Assembly: GCF_000495835.1 (NCBI RefSeq)
Contig: NZ_AWGC01000042.1
Location: 1-54,753 of the forward strand
Reading direction: 5' to 3'
DNA from: Asticcacaulis sp. AC402
GTDB lineage: Bacteria; Pseudomonadota; Alphaproteobacteria; Caulobacterales; Caulobacteraceae
DNA length: 54,753 nt
The notes under the pieces were generated by a model. The model worked only from the letters and a program-made list of their open reading frames with translations, ran no database searches and was not told the DNA's origin. Within the stretch, counting starts at the first letter, position 1. Every line of letters starts with the position of its first letter. Position numbers and translations under genes: made by a program. This document shows, piece after piece, positions 24,452 to 33,328 of the stretch.

Positions 24452-25456
24452 ATGATTACACTCGAAGACGACGTGCTAAATATTCGCTGCCCAAGTGTTC
24501 ATATAGATGCGCACGTGGAATTGGAATTTCAACGAACGTTACGGATCCCAGATGATGACGGCATTTATAGTCTGCCGGCAGGACTTGGCCGCTTTCCTAT
24601 TCGGCATGTCGAAGATTTTTCTGAGAGCCTCGGCAAGATAACGCTCCAACGTGGCGGCGTAATTATGCCAATGCACAGTTCGGAGGCGATGTGGATTAAC
24701 TTCAGATCAGGCCATCAAAGATCTTCTGACAAGTCTTATCCATTTGCCATCAAAGTGGCCGCCGGGAAGATAAACGCATTGACTGGAGAGGCCTGGTCTC
24801 CTTTGCTTTCCGCAGATCCGCAAGATTACATCGTGATACCGGAACAGCCATGGATCGACGGCTTCGCTGTTTCCAAGGGCATTATTCGGCAGTTCGTAGC
24901 CGAGCAACTTGGCAAGGGGTTCTCAGTGGAGGAGCAGCTTACCGGAGAAGCCAAAGTCGGGGGGCTCCAGATCGTCGCCTATCCCATGAAGAGCAAGCGC
25001 TACCTTGCTCTCCGTCGTGCCCGCCAGCAAGAAGTGAGTTGCTGTATGATGGCGGAGATTTCATACGCATCGATGGGATTGGGAGGTGGAGGCAGAATGC
25101 GACAAGAAATATATGCCGACCCCTATGGCATCGGCGCGTGGGATCAACAGGCCGGCAGTCGCTGCTTTGTTCATTTGGTCGATGCAGGGCAATGGTCAGA
25201 GCTGACAGGATGTCCGCCTTTAACTCAGCCGCTGACAAAATGGGACTATGAGCAAAGCGGCCTGCCGTGGTTTGATTACTACGCTCCCGAGAAGTCTGCG
25301 ATTTCAGGCTCAAAACGACTCGCCGGTCTGAAGAGCTGGGCAGCAAAGCACATTTGGGCCGGACGTCCTGATGGGCAAGTATCCGATCAACCAATTCAGT
25401 TGGGGACCGCCAGGCGCCACAAGGGCGTGGTCAGCGAAGGTATAAGTCTGGACTAG
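24452..25456 (+). CDS. Conserved hypothetical protein paired with XRE regulator
   Basis: The 334-residue product from ATG 24452 (AAGGAG 9 bases upstream) starts MITLEDDVLNIRCPSVHIDAH and contains LGRFPIRHVEDF, GGVIMPMHSSEAMWINF and YPFAIKVAAGKINALTGE. I recall similar proteins as widespread but uncharacterised, often beside an XRE gene. There is no signal peptide or membrane helix; a Gly-rich GLGGGGRMRQEIYADPYG stretch lies near residue 215. A toxin-like or stress role is possible but unsupported. A GC-rich hairpin follows the stop. Confidence 0.78.
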   Translation: MITLEDDVLNIRCPSVHIDAHVELEFQRTLRIPDDDGIYSLPAGLGRFPIRHVEDFSESLGKITLQRGGVIMPMHSSEAMWINFRSGHQRSSDKSYPFAIKVAAGKINALTGEAWSPLLSADPQDYIVIPEQPWIDGFAVSKGIIRQFVAEQLGKGFSVEEQLTGEAKVGGLQIVAYPMKSKRYLALRRARQQEVSCCMMAEISYASMGLGGGGRMRQEIYADPYGIGAWDQQAGSRCFVHLVDAGQWSELTGCPPLTQPLTKWDYEQSGLPWFDYYAPEKSAISGSKRLAGLKSWAAKHIWAGRPDGQVSDQPIQLGTARRHKGVVSEGISLD

Positions 25457-25460
25457 CATA

Positions 25461-25494
25461 CGGCGGGCGATCAGGCTTGGTGCAATGCCCGCCG
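25461..25494. terminator. GC-rich hairpin after the XRE pair
   Basis: CGGCGGGC pairs with GCCCGCCG (8 bp) across an 18-base loop, 5 bases after the stop at 25456. The U-run is weak (CCTAATT), so termination efficiency is uncertain. Confidence 0.55.
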
Positions 25495-25674
25495 CCTAAT
25501 TGCCTCGCCGCCCGGCGTCCATGAAAACTTAACGAAATTTGGGGCGGCGGACGCGTCAGATCATGCTGCAAATCGACTTAGGCAACTCGGCACGAGAAAG
25601 AATGCACTTTGCGCGATAGCGCGTCAAAGGTACAATAGATTAACTCACTCAGCGCCAAAAACAGGGGCGAAAAA

Positions 25675-26046
25675 ATGACTCGACGTCTGAACTGGGATAA
25701 GGCCAAATCGGACAAACTTAAGGGCGGACCCACTCATGATAGCGGGGGTCGTGGGCCTGATGAAATGGTAAGCGAGCCAGAACATCAGGTATGGTGGGGT
25801 GACAAGACGGCCGAACAGCGTGCTGATTCCACGGAAGCGCTGACGAGAGAGATGGCTGAAGCGTTTGCCCGTGGCAGAGCTGAAACTAAGGCGAGGCAAA
25901 AGGGTTTTCGGGATGCATTAATATCTCCAGAAGTCAAAGCCCTGCTGAAACAGTCTGCGGCGCGAGCGCGACGGCGAGAACAGCTTAGCCAGGAACTTTT
26001 TTCCAAACCAAAGTTGAAAGCCAATAAGAAGAAACCAAGGCGTTAA
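25675..26046 (+). CDS. Small basic hypothetical protein
   Basis: The 123-residue protein starts MTRRLNWDKAKSDKLKGG and is rich in Lys, Arg and Ala, with a long helical segment (ALTREMAEAFARGRAETKARQKGFRDAL) and a very basic tail (KPKLKANKKKPRR). It looks like a nucleic-acid-binding or ribosome-associated protein, but I recognise no family. The start has AGGGGCG 5 bases upstream. It stands alone between the XRE pair and the defence cassette. Confidence 0.6.
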   Translation: MTRRLNWDKAKSDKLKGGPTHDSGGRGPDEMVSEPEHQVWWGDKTAEQRADSTEALTREMAEAFARGRAETKARQKGFRDALISPEVKALLKQSAARARRREQLSQELFSKPKLKANKKKPRR

Positions 26047-26711
26047 AAATCCTTGTCCCGGATGACCCGGTCGCCACTGTCTTGCATGACACAATGACGT
26101 GCAAGCGCAATTATTCAAAGACCGACGCACGACGCGATAGGTTCGTAATTTGCTGACCGGAACTTATACCGAGATGCTCTTTTGGTGCGCTACGAGTTCG
26201 ATATCGACGCTTTAGATGCAGTCGACCGATTTCATCTCACACTGGAAGAAGATCACGCAGAATTATCGTGAGCCAATCCGGGATCCGGGCCGTTCATTTT
26301 GAGATTCCGTCGCGGTTGACGTGATACAAGTGCGGAGGTCGAAAATATCAAACACCAAGGCAAGTGGCGATTTTTGCCAGCCGCCTCTGCCTGAAAAACC
26401 TTTTCCGAACTGTTTGCGTGACAGCTGGGCGCTCGTTATCACAATTTAAGATAGCGCTGCTTAGCCCGATCGCGTAGACCGCAAAGTGCGACATGTTTGC
26501 TCTTTCTTGGGTTGGAGTCGGCCCAATTGGTTCCTACCTCTGGACGATCTTCTTCATCAGCAGGTTCCCGTTTGAGCATTTTCATCGCAGGGCGTCAGCG
26601 TCTATGTATCTGCCAGTCAGCACGACTCATTTGACACACCAGCGCCAGTCTCTAAATCTTAGACAACCGCGCCCTCGCCCCCAATCGAGGTACGAAAAGG
26701 ATCGACCACCT
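26047..26711. other. Non-coding stretch upstream of the defence operon
   Basis: No convincing gene is seen in these 665 bases. A 28-codon frame from GTG near 26186 (VRYEFDIDALDAVDRFHLTLEED) may be a gene remnant. The frame of the DUF499 gene is open back to 26493, but its extra residues are unlike the family. The operon promoter must lie here; TTGCGT with TATCAC 17 bases later (about 26417-26446) is a weak candidate. Confidence 0.45.
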
Positions 26712-29700
26712 ATGTCCCTTCAGAACAATTGCAAGCCCAGAGCCTCAGTCTTCGCCGCTGACCGGCGCGCTACGGTTTTGAGCTTGGATACCTTCCTGAA
26801 AGGACAGGTGCACGGCACAGATTTTTTCCGCGAAAACTACTTCACTGCCGGCATGGAGACCCTGGTTGACCGGTCTTTCCGTCACCTGTCCGGTACGGGC
26901 GCCGGGTCGTCGGTGTTCCTGCTTTCGCAAGCTATGGGCGGCGGCAAGACGCACAGCATGATCGCGCTCGGTCTGTTGGCGAAGGACCCCGAACTTCGAA
27001 ACTCGGTGCTTGGCGATAAGAACCCCGCGCCCAAGCTCGGGCGCTGTCGGGTCGCTGGCTTTAACGGCCGCAGCACGGACGCAGCAGGCGGGATCTGGGG
27101 CTCTATCGCCGAGCAGCTTGGCAAGGCTCAGATGTTCGCAAGCTACGTCTCGCCGCTCCTGAGCGCTCCAGGACCTGAAGCATGGAAGCAACTTCTTGGT
27201 GGAGACCCTCTGGTGCTCTTCCTCGATGAGTTGCCGCCCTACCTTGAGTACGCCGTCGCGGTGCCCGTCGGGAACGCAGATCTGAGCGTTGTCACGACAG
27301 CCGCTCTGGCTAACCTGTTTGTCGCCGTGGCAGACATGGACAACGTGTGTCTCGTGCTCTCGGATTTGGCCGGCACGAATTTCAGCGTCGGTCAATCGAG
27401 CCTGCAAGCCGCCTTCAATAGAGCCATTCAAGGCATTACGTCTGAGTCAAAGCGGATCGCGGTCCCTATCACGCCGGTCAATCCGAACGGTGACGAGCTT
27501 TACCACATCCTGCGCAAGCGACTTTTCGAAACAGTTGCGCCCGACAACGAAATTAAGCGTATCGCCGAGGCATACCGCGAAGCCCTGCGCGAAGCTCAAA
27601 AAATGGGCCTGACTACCACGACACCGGAGTCGCTTTACACCCGTATCATCGACTCCTATCCCTTCCACCCGGATCTCCGTGAGTTGGTCGGGAAGTTCAA
27701 GGAAAACGATGGTTTCCAGCAGACCCGTGGCGTCATTCGCCTGATGCAGATGGTCGTCTCCAGCCTCTGGAATTCCAAGAAGGCGGATGGCATCGATCTG
27801 ATCCACCCCTACGACATGAACCTGAACCTTGACGAGATTGCCTCTGAGGTTCGCACGATCAATCCCTCCCTCAGCGAGGCGATCGCACACGACGTCGCGC
27901 ACGGTGGAGATGCCGAAGTCGAACAGATCGACCTTGCCAACGGAAACTCCGACGCGTCCGACGCGGCGCGGCTCATCCTCATTGCCTCGCTCTCGACGAC
28001 ACCGGGCGCCATCCATGGCCTGCGCGAATATCAGCTCGTCGACTGCCTGCAGCGGCCGGGGCGCGACCTCAGCACCTTCAAGGCCAACGTCCTCGACAAG
28101 CTGGCCACGCGAGCCTGGTATCTCCACAACTCCGCAGATGGCCGCCTGTTCTTCAAGAACCAGCAGAACCTGGCTGCCAAGCTGCGATCAACGGCTCTAT
28201 CGCTGCACGCTGAGACCGTGGATCGTATGCTTCGCGAGCATCTTGAGGCCTACTTCTCTCCCTCAATGCGGGACTGCTACCAGGTCATCAAGGTCCTGCC
28301 GCCGTTGGACGAGGTCCAGGTGGAGCTTGACAAGACGACCCTCGTCATCGTCCGGCCTGGCGGCCAGGCCAACCAGTTGCCCATTTCGTCGGACTGGCAA
28401 AACTGGTGGGGCCAGCAGCAATACAAGAACCGTGTCCTGTTCCTGACCGGCTCACGCGACACCTTCCAGAAGGTCCTTGACTCCGCACGGCAGGCCCGCG
28501 CGCTCCAAAGCATTGAGGACGAACTCAGGAGCGAGAACACGCCTTCCGACGACCCGCAATGGCGCGCGCTTGATGCACTCCGGGATCGCGTCGGGCTTCA
28601 GTTCACGGCAGCCTTGAAAGAAGCTTTCGACCAGATCGTCTACCCCTCGATCAATTCCGCGCTGCGCACCACCGGCACCGATCTTTCGTTCGCCGGAAAT
28701 CAAAACGGCGAAGCGACCATCCGCAACACCCTGGAGGGGGCGCAGAAATTCACGACTAAGATCGACGATGACAGCTTCCGATCCAGGGCCGAGGCACGGC
28801 TCTTCGGGTCTGAGGCAACTAAGACTGTCTTGTGGGCGGACTTCAAGCGTGCGGCGGCGGTCAACACCAACTGGCCTTTGCACAAGATCTCGGCCCTCGA
28901 TGACCTCAAAGCTGAATGCATCCGTCGTGACCATTGGCGCGAAGAAGGCAACCACATCCGTCGCGGCCCCTTCCCGCCTCCGATGCCTGAAGTCGCGATA
29001 CGCGAGCTCTCCGTTCAGGATGACGGCGACGGCATCACCTACCTGAAGATCGAGCCACTGCACGCGCCGACGGTTGTTTATGAGACTGGGAGCGCGGAAC
29101 CGACCCCGGCGTCAACCAGCGTACCGACACCAACTCGCTTTGAAGCAACAGGCCTGCGCTATCGCTTCCTGGCGCACGATCCTGAGGACTTGGCACGCTG
29201 CAGCCCCATTAAGGATTGGACGGCGAAGCTCCGCCTGAAATACCAGATCCACGACCGCGGCGATCATTATGAGATCGAGCTGGTGGCACTGCCAAAGGCA
29301 AATGGCATCGTCATTCACTACACCACCGACGGGTCGGCCCCGACCAATGCTGGCCGCGCCACCTATGACGGCAAGTTCCGGGTGCCCGCCAGCTCTCGCG
29401 TCGTTTGCGCCATGGCCGTTTGCTCAGAGTATGAGCTCAACTCCGAGACAATAAGGATCGCGATCCCGCAACGTGGTGAGGAGGCCCGTCCGCTGATCGA
29501 CGCCGCCAGGCCGGCGCGTTGGAAGCAGCAGACCAAGCTTGATGATCCCGGTGCAGTCTGGGACATCATTCAACGGTTGGAGACAGCGGGCTCCGTCCGC
29601 GCCTATGATATCAGCATAACAGCCGAGAGCGCCGACGGCGAGCAGAACGCCGACTACTCGGGAGCAATGCAGGCGGGTTATGACGCCGCTGCCGTAAAAG

Positions 29701-29846
29701 CATTGGCCGAAAGGCTGCAGGCGCTGGTCAGCGACGGCAGTGTCCGCATGACCATAGGCTCACTCGGATTTGCCACCGGGCAGGCCTTACTGGACTGGCT
29801 CAAATCGACAAACCAGCAGTTCAACGCTGCCATGGTCAGTCAGTAA
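26712..29846 (+). CDS. DUF499 ATPase of an Hma-type anti-phage system
   Basis: From ATG 26712 (AAAAGGA upstream) the 1044-residue protein belongs to the DUF499 family of large AAA+-like ATPases. Walker A is AMGGGKTHS (residues 74-82) and Walker B is VLFLDELPP (168-176). The C-terminal third includes a chitobiase C-terminal-like beta-sandwich (VIHYTTDGSAPTNAG). The family is associated with anti-phage loci and is presumed to power DNA sensing or translocation together with the methylase and helicase encoded next. DUF3780 follows after 3 bases, so the genes form one operon. Function is inferred from the family and the cassette. Confidence 0.9.
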   Translation: MSLQNNCKPRASVFAADRRATVLSLDTFLKGQVHGTDFFRENYFTAGMETLVDRSFRHLSGTGAGSSVFLLSQAMGGGKTHSMIALGLLAKDPELRNSVLGDKNPAPKLGRCRVAGFNGRSTDAAGGIWGSIAEQLGKAQMFASYVSPLLSAPGPEAWKQLLGGDPLVLFLDELPPYLEYAVAVPVGNADLSVVTTAALANLFVAVADMDNVCLVLSDLAGTNFSVGQSSLQAAFNRAIQGITSESKRIAVPITPVNPNGDELYHILRKRLFETVAPDNEIKRIAEAYREALREAQKMGLTTTTPESLYTRIIDSYPFHPDLRELVGKFKENDGFQQTRGVIRLMQMVVSSLWNSKKADGIDLIHPYDMNLNLDEIASEVRTINPSLSEAIAHDVAHGGDAEVEQIDLANGNSDASDAARLILIASLSTTPGAIHGLREYQLVDCLQRPGRDLSTFKANVLDKLATRAWYLHNSADGRLFFKNQQNLAAKLRSTALSLHAETVDRMLREHLEAYFSPSMRDCYQVIKVLPPLDEVQVELDKTTLVIVRPGGQANQLPISSDWQNWWGQQQYKNRVLFLTGSRDTFQKVLDSARQARALQSIEDELRSENTPSDDPQWRALDALRDRVGLQFTAALKEAFDQIVYPSINSALRTTGTDLSFAGNQNGEATIRNTLEGAQKFTTKIDDDSFRSRAEARLFGSEATKTVLWADFKRAAAVNTNWPLHKISALDDLKAECIRRDHWREEGNHIRRGPFPPPMPEVAIRELSVQDDGDGITYLKIEPLHAPTVVYETGSAEPTPASTSVPTPTRFEATGLRYRFLAHDPEDLARCSPIKDWTAKLRLKYQIHDRGDHYEIELVALPKANGIVIHYTTDGSAPTNAGRATYDGKFRVPASSRVVCAMAVCSEYELNSETIRIAIPQRGEEARPLIDAARPARWKQQTKLDDPGAVWDIIQRLETAGSVRAYDISITAESADGEQNADYSGAMQAGYDAAAVKALAERLQALVSDGSVRMTIGSLGFATGQALLDWLKSTNQQFNAAMVSQ

Positions 29847-29849
29847 AAC

Positions 29850-30476
29850 ATGGCCAGAACGCCCTCAATACCCACCAGGAAAGTGATCGGCCTCGGCTTC
29901 TTGCCTGACGAAGCCCGGCACGGCTTCCTGATCGACGTCCCCAAGGGCTCCGGCGGCAACGATCTGGTGTGCATCAGCGAGCATCGCGGCAATGACCTTG
30001 ATGGCTTGGGCGTGCGAGACTGCGTAGCGACATCGCCTGGCGACCCTTCCCTGAGGGTCCTCATCGACAGGGCCCGGTGGTTGGCGCTGGCCCCCGGGTT
30101 CTGGGAAGAAACAAACCGGCGTCTGAGGGCGAATGGTCTGCCACCGGCAAAGTTTCAGAAGGCCCCGAGCAAGCCAATCCCGGTCCACCCCTCACTGGGC
30201 AAGGAACTCTGTATTCTTTGCTGGGCCGTCGAAGAAGCGACGCCGGACGATATCCCGAATGCGCTGCACAATTGGGAAGCGCTGGCCCCCGAAGAGCGCT
30301 GGTGGCTCTACACCATGACCGTCGCGACCACAGGCCAGGCCATGCAAAAGGGTATCGGCTGGCGCAAAGCGCTTCGGGCCGCCATCGCCGACAACACCTT
30401 TGTAAAGGGCGAAGGGATGTCTCCCCGAGCCCGCCGTGAGCTTCTGGGGCACTCCCAGCTCTCGTTGAAGCTTTGA
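29850..30476 (+). CDS. DUF3780 protein of the defence cassette
   Basis: The 208-residue protein fits DUF3780: an N-terminal beta-rich part (RKVIGLGFLPDEARHGFLIDVPKGSG) and a helical C-terminal part (ELCILCWAVEEA, NWEALAPEERWWLYTMTVA, GWRKALRAAIADN). It is consistently embedded between DUF499 and DUF1156 genes in such loci, but no activity is established. Its stop overlaps or abuts the next gene's start region. It has no nuclease or ATPase motif, so a structural or adaptor role within the complex is the most I would infer. Confidence 0.85.
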   Translation: MARTPSIPTRKVIGLGFLPDEARHGFLIDVPKGSGGNDLVCISEHRGNDLDGLGVRDCVATSPGDPSLRVLIDRARWLALAPGFWEETNRRLRANGLPPAKFQKAPSKPIPVHPSLGKELCILCWAVEEATPDDIPNALHNWEALAPEERWWLYTMTVATTGQAMQKGIGWRKALRAAIADNTFVKGEGMSPRARRELLGHSQLSLKL

Positions 30477-30490
30477 CTGGAGTACCGGAC

Positions 30491-33328
30491 GTGCCCGCAT
30501 TTATTGAAACCCAGTTCCCAATCGCGCGGCTGTCGGCGGAAGCCTACAAAGAGCGCAAGGCTGGTGCCAGCCAGACGCTTACAGGTCTAGGCAAGTGGTG
30601 GGGGCGCAAGCCTCTCATTCTGGTACGGGCGTCGATTCTGGGCATGCTTATGCCTGCGTCCAGCAATCCGAAGAAGGATCGGGAGATCTTTCTGAAGATA
30701 CTGACCATGGACGATGCGGGCACCTGGGATCGTTGCAAGCCTGCAGTTCAGCGCAAGACGTCGCGAACAGCCTTCGATCGCTTGCCCTACGCCGAGCGTA
30801 TTGCTGACTGCGAGCGCCCTGAAAATGTTGCGGGTCCATCGGTAGCTGCTTGGGCTGAGATTAACGCCCACTTAGATACCCGAGCTAATTCATTGCCTGA
30901 GTTAGTTGAACAACTTAGCCATCGTGCCTACGGCCGCACCCTCCGTGTAGGGGATAGTTTTTGCGGTGGCGGCTCCATTCCATTCGAGGCCGCCCGTATC
31001 GGCTGTGAAGCCTTTGGCTCTGATCTGAACCCCGTGGCGTGCCTGCTTACTTGGGCGAGTTTGAACCTGCTCGGCGGCGGCCAACCCGTACAGGAGGAAG
31101 TGCGAAAAGCGCAGGATTCAGTCTTCGCATCTGCCGAAAAAATTATCGCCCAATGGGGCATCGAAAATAACGCTCAGGGCGAGCGCGCTGAGGCGTTCTT
31201 GTACTGTAACGAAGTGAAACCAGAGGGCTGCGACTACTTCATTCCACTCGCACCGAGCTGGGTCATTGCGGAAAAGTACAGGATGGTTGCGACTTGGGAG
31301 AAGGTGGAGGGATCGGATCATTTGAAGCCTATGGTGCAGCCGGTTTCCGAGCTTGAGCTCAAACTCTATCAAGAAAAGAAGGGCGCTACGGTTGGCGACA
31401 GCCGGGTCATCGATCCCTTTGACGCTAGCCGCTCCTGGTCGTTGGAAGGCCTCCGCGGCCCGGAAGGCCTGCGCCGTTGGAGCAATAACGACGTCGTTCC
31501 CCGCCCGGGTGACGTCTTTCAGGAGCGGCTATACTGCATCCGTTGGATCAACGCTAAAGGCGAACGTCGCTACGCCGCTCCAGATGACGCTGATCTGGCA
31601 CGTGAAGCCAAGGTGCTAGAACTGCTTCGTGAGCGTTTTGCAGATTGGCAGCGCGATGGATTTATACCGTCCAAAGAGATGCCGAAGGACGGCGACAAAA
31701 CGGACGAGCCAATTCGTACTCGGGGCTGGACCCACTGGCATCATCTTTTTACGCCGAGGCAGTTGTTGATGCACGGGCTGTTCTTGCAGCTCTCATCCAA
31801 CCTAGAAACGCAATCAACGGAATTTCGTGCCGCATGCTTGATCGGCATAGCGGCGTCTTCTGATTGGAGTTCAAAACTTTGCAGATGGACGCCGCAAATG
31901 GCCCGGAGCGGGGGCATTGGTGCTTCTGTCCAGACTTTTTATAATCAAGCGCTCAACCCTCTATTTACATGGGCAAATAGGTCTTTTGAGGGATTCAGGA
32001 ACGTCGTGCAGATTTCGGTTAGCAATGACAGCGCAATAGAGAGCACGTCTGTCGTCCAGCCAAATGACGCCCGCGACCAAAGAGAGGAATGCGACTTCTG
32101 GATTACAGATCCACCATATGCCGACGCGGTGAACTACCATGAACTCGCCGACTTTTTTCTCGCGTGGTATGATAAGCAATTATCCAAAGTCTATACTGGT
32201 TGGACCCCCGATGCGCGCGCTGAACTCGCTGTGCGAGGTGATGGCGAAGACTTCCGCCGTTCGATGGTTGAAATCTACCGAAATCTTGCCCGGCACATGC
32301 CCGATAACGGCATGCAAATGGTTATGTTCACCCACCAAGACCCCGCAGTCTGGGCCGACCTAGGGATGATCCTTTGGGCGGCGGGACTCAAGGCAACAGC
32401 TGCATGGACAATCAGCACTGAGACGGAAGCTGCCGGCATCAAGAAGGGCAACTATGTTCAGGGAACAGTGTGCCTAGTTCTTCGCAAACGTGTCTCAAGC
32501 GAACCAGGCTTCCTGGACGAGGTGTATCCGCTCGTTGAGGATGAGGTGAAACGTCAGATTGCCTCTATGCAGGCCTTGGATGAGGGTGGCGAGCCCAATT
32601 TCAACGACGCGGACTACCAGCTTGCCGCCTACGCCGCCGCACTGAAGGTGCTTACTCAATATGGCAACCTTGACGGCCGTGACGTTGAACATGAGGTTTT
32701 TGCCGTCAGGACCAAGAACGAGAAGAGCGACTTCCAGACGGTCATCGAGCGAGCGCTCGGGATTGCCTGCGACACGCTCATTCCAAAAGGTCTAGATAAT
32801 TCCTGGCGCGATCTATCGCTGGTGGAACGCTATTACCTTCGGGCCCTTGACATCGAGAGCCGGGGCGAGCGCCGCAAGGGTATGTACGAAGAGTTGGCGC
32901 GCGGCTTCGGTGTCACAGACATCAAGCCACTCTTGAAAAACGACAAGGCCAACGGCGCCCGGATGTTTACGCCGAGCGGGCTTTCGTCCAGCTTGATGGG
33001 GCAAATTCAGGGGTCTGAAGTAGATGCAGTGCTGCCCGGGCGGCGGGGGCGAGCCGCTTCGGGGGCACCACATCCCTTTGCCGCGTCGCCACTTCGCCAC
33101 CTCATGTTTGCGCTTCGCGAGACCGCTGCCGCGGACAACAGTCCAGAGCCTGGCCGGCAGTACCTGCGGGACACCTTCGGGCAAGCTTACTGGGGCAAGC
33201 GCGAGGGCTTCGTGGCGCTGCTGGAGTGGTTTGCAGCGCTGGGCAATGCCGAAGGCATGACGGAGTGGCTGGAGGACTCTGAGGCTGCGCGCATTCTGGC
33301 CGGCCGCCTGCGTAACGATCACGCCTGA
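30491..33328 (+). CDS. DUF1156 adenine-specific DNA methylase of the defence cassette
   Basis: From GTG 30491 (GGAG site upstream; TTG 30473 is the alternative) the protein has 945 residues and starts with the DUF1156 hallmark FIETQFPIARLSAEAYKERK, then LGKWWGRKPLIL. The SAM-binding region is DSFCGGGSIPFEA near 155-167 and the catalytic motif is DPPY at 540-543, as in N6-adenine methylases. It probably marks self DNA for the system. It is followed by a TGATG overlap with the helicase gene. The element's own metK could supply its cofactor. Target sequence unknown. Confidence 0.9.
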   Translation: MPAFIETQFPIARLSAEAYKERKAGASQTLTGLGKWWGRKPLILVRASILGMLMPASSNPKKDREIFLKILTMDDAGTWDRCKPAVQRKTSRTAFDRLPYAERIADCERPENVAGPSVAAWAEINAHLDTRANSLPELVEQLSHRAYGRTLRVGDSFCGGGSIPFEAARIGCEAFGSDLNPVACLLTWASLNLLGGGQPVQEEVRKAQDSVFASAEKIIAQWGIENNAQGERAEAFLYCNEVKPEGCDYFIPLAPSWVIAEKYRMVATWEKVEGSDHLKPMVQPVSELELKLYQEKKGATVGDSRVIDPFDASRSWSLEGLRGPEGLRRWSNNDVVPRPGDVFQERLYCIRWINAKGERRYAAPDDADLAREAKVLELLRERFADWQRDGFIPSKEMPKDGDKTDEPIRTRGWTHWHHLFTPRQLLMHGLFLQLSSNLETQSTEFRAACLIGIAASSDWSSKLCRWTPQMARSGGIGASVQTFYNQALNPLFTWANRSFEGFRNVVQISVSNDSAIESTSVVQPNDARDQREECDFWITDPPYADAVNYHELADFFLAWYDKQLSKVYTGWTPDARAELAVRGDGEDFRRSMVEIYRNLARHMPDNGMQMVMFTHQDPAVWADLGMILWAAGLKATAAWTISTETEAAGIKKGNYVQGTVCLVLRKRVSSEPGFLDEVYPLVEDEVKRQIASMQALDEGGEPNFNDADYQLAAYAAALKVLTQYGNLDGRDVEHEVFAVRTKNEKSDFQTVIERALGIACDTLIPKGLDNSWRDLSLVERYYLRALDIESRGERRKGMYEELARGFGVTDIKPLLKNDKANGARMFTPSGLSSSLMGQIQGSEVDAVLPGRRGRAASGAPHPFAASPLRHLMFALRETAAADNSPEPGRQYLRDTFGQAYWGKREGFVALLEWFAALGNAEGMTEWLEDSEAARILAGRLRNDHA

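Noticed and set aside
26493-26711. N-terminal extension of the DUF499 protein
   Set aside because: The 73 extra residues look non-coding and lack a ribosome site; ATG 26712 has one and starts the conserved region.
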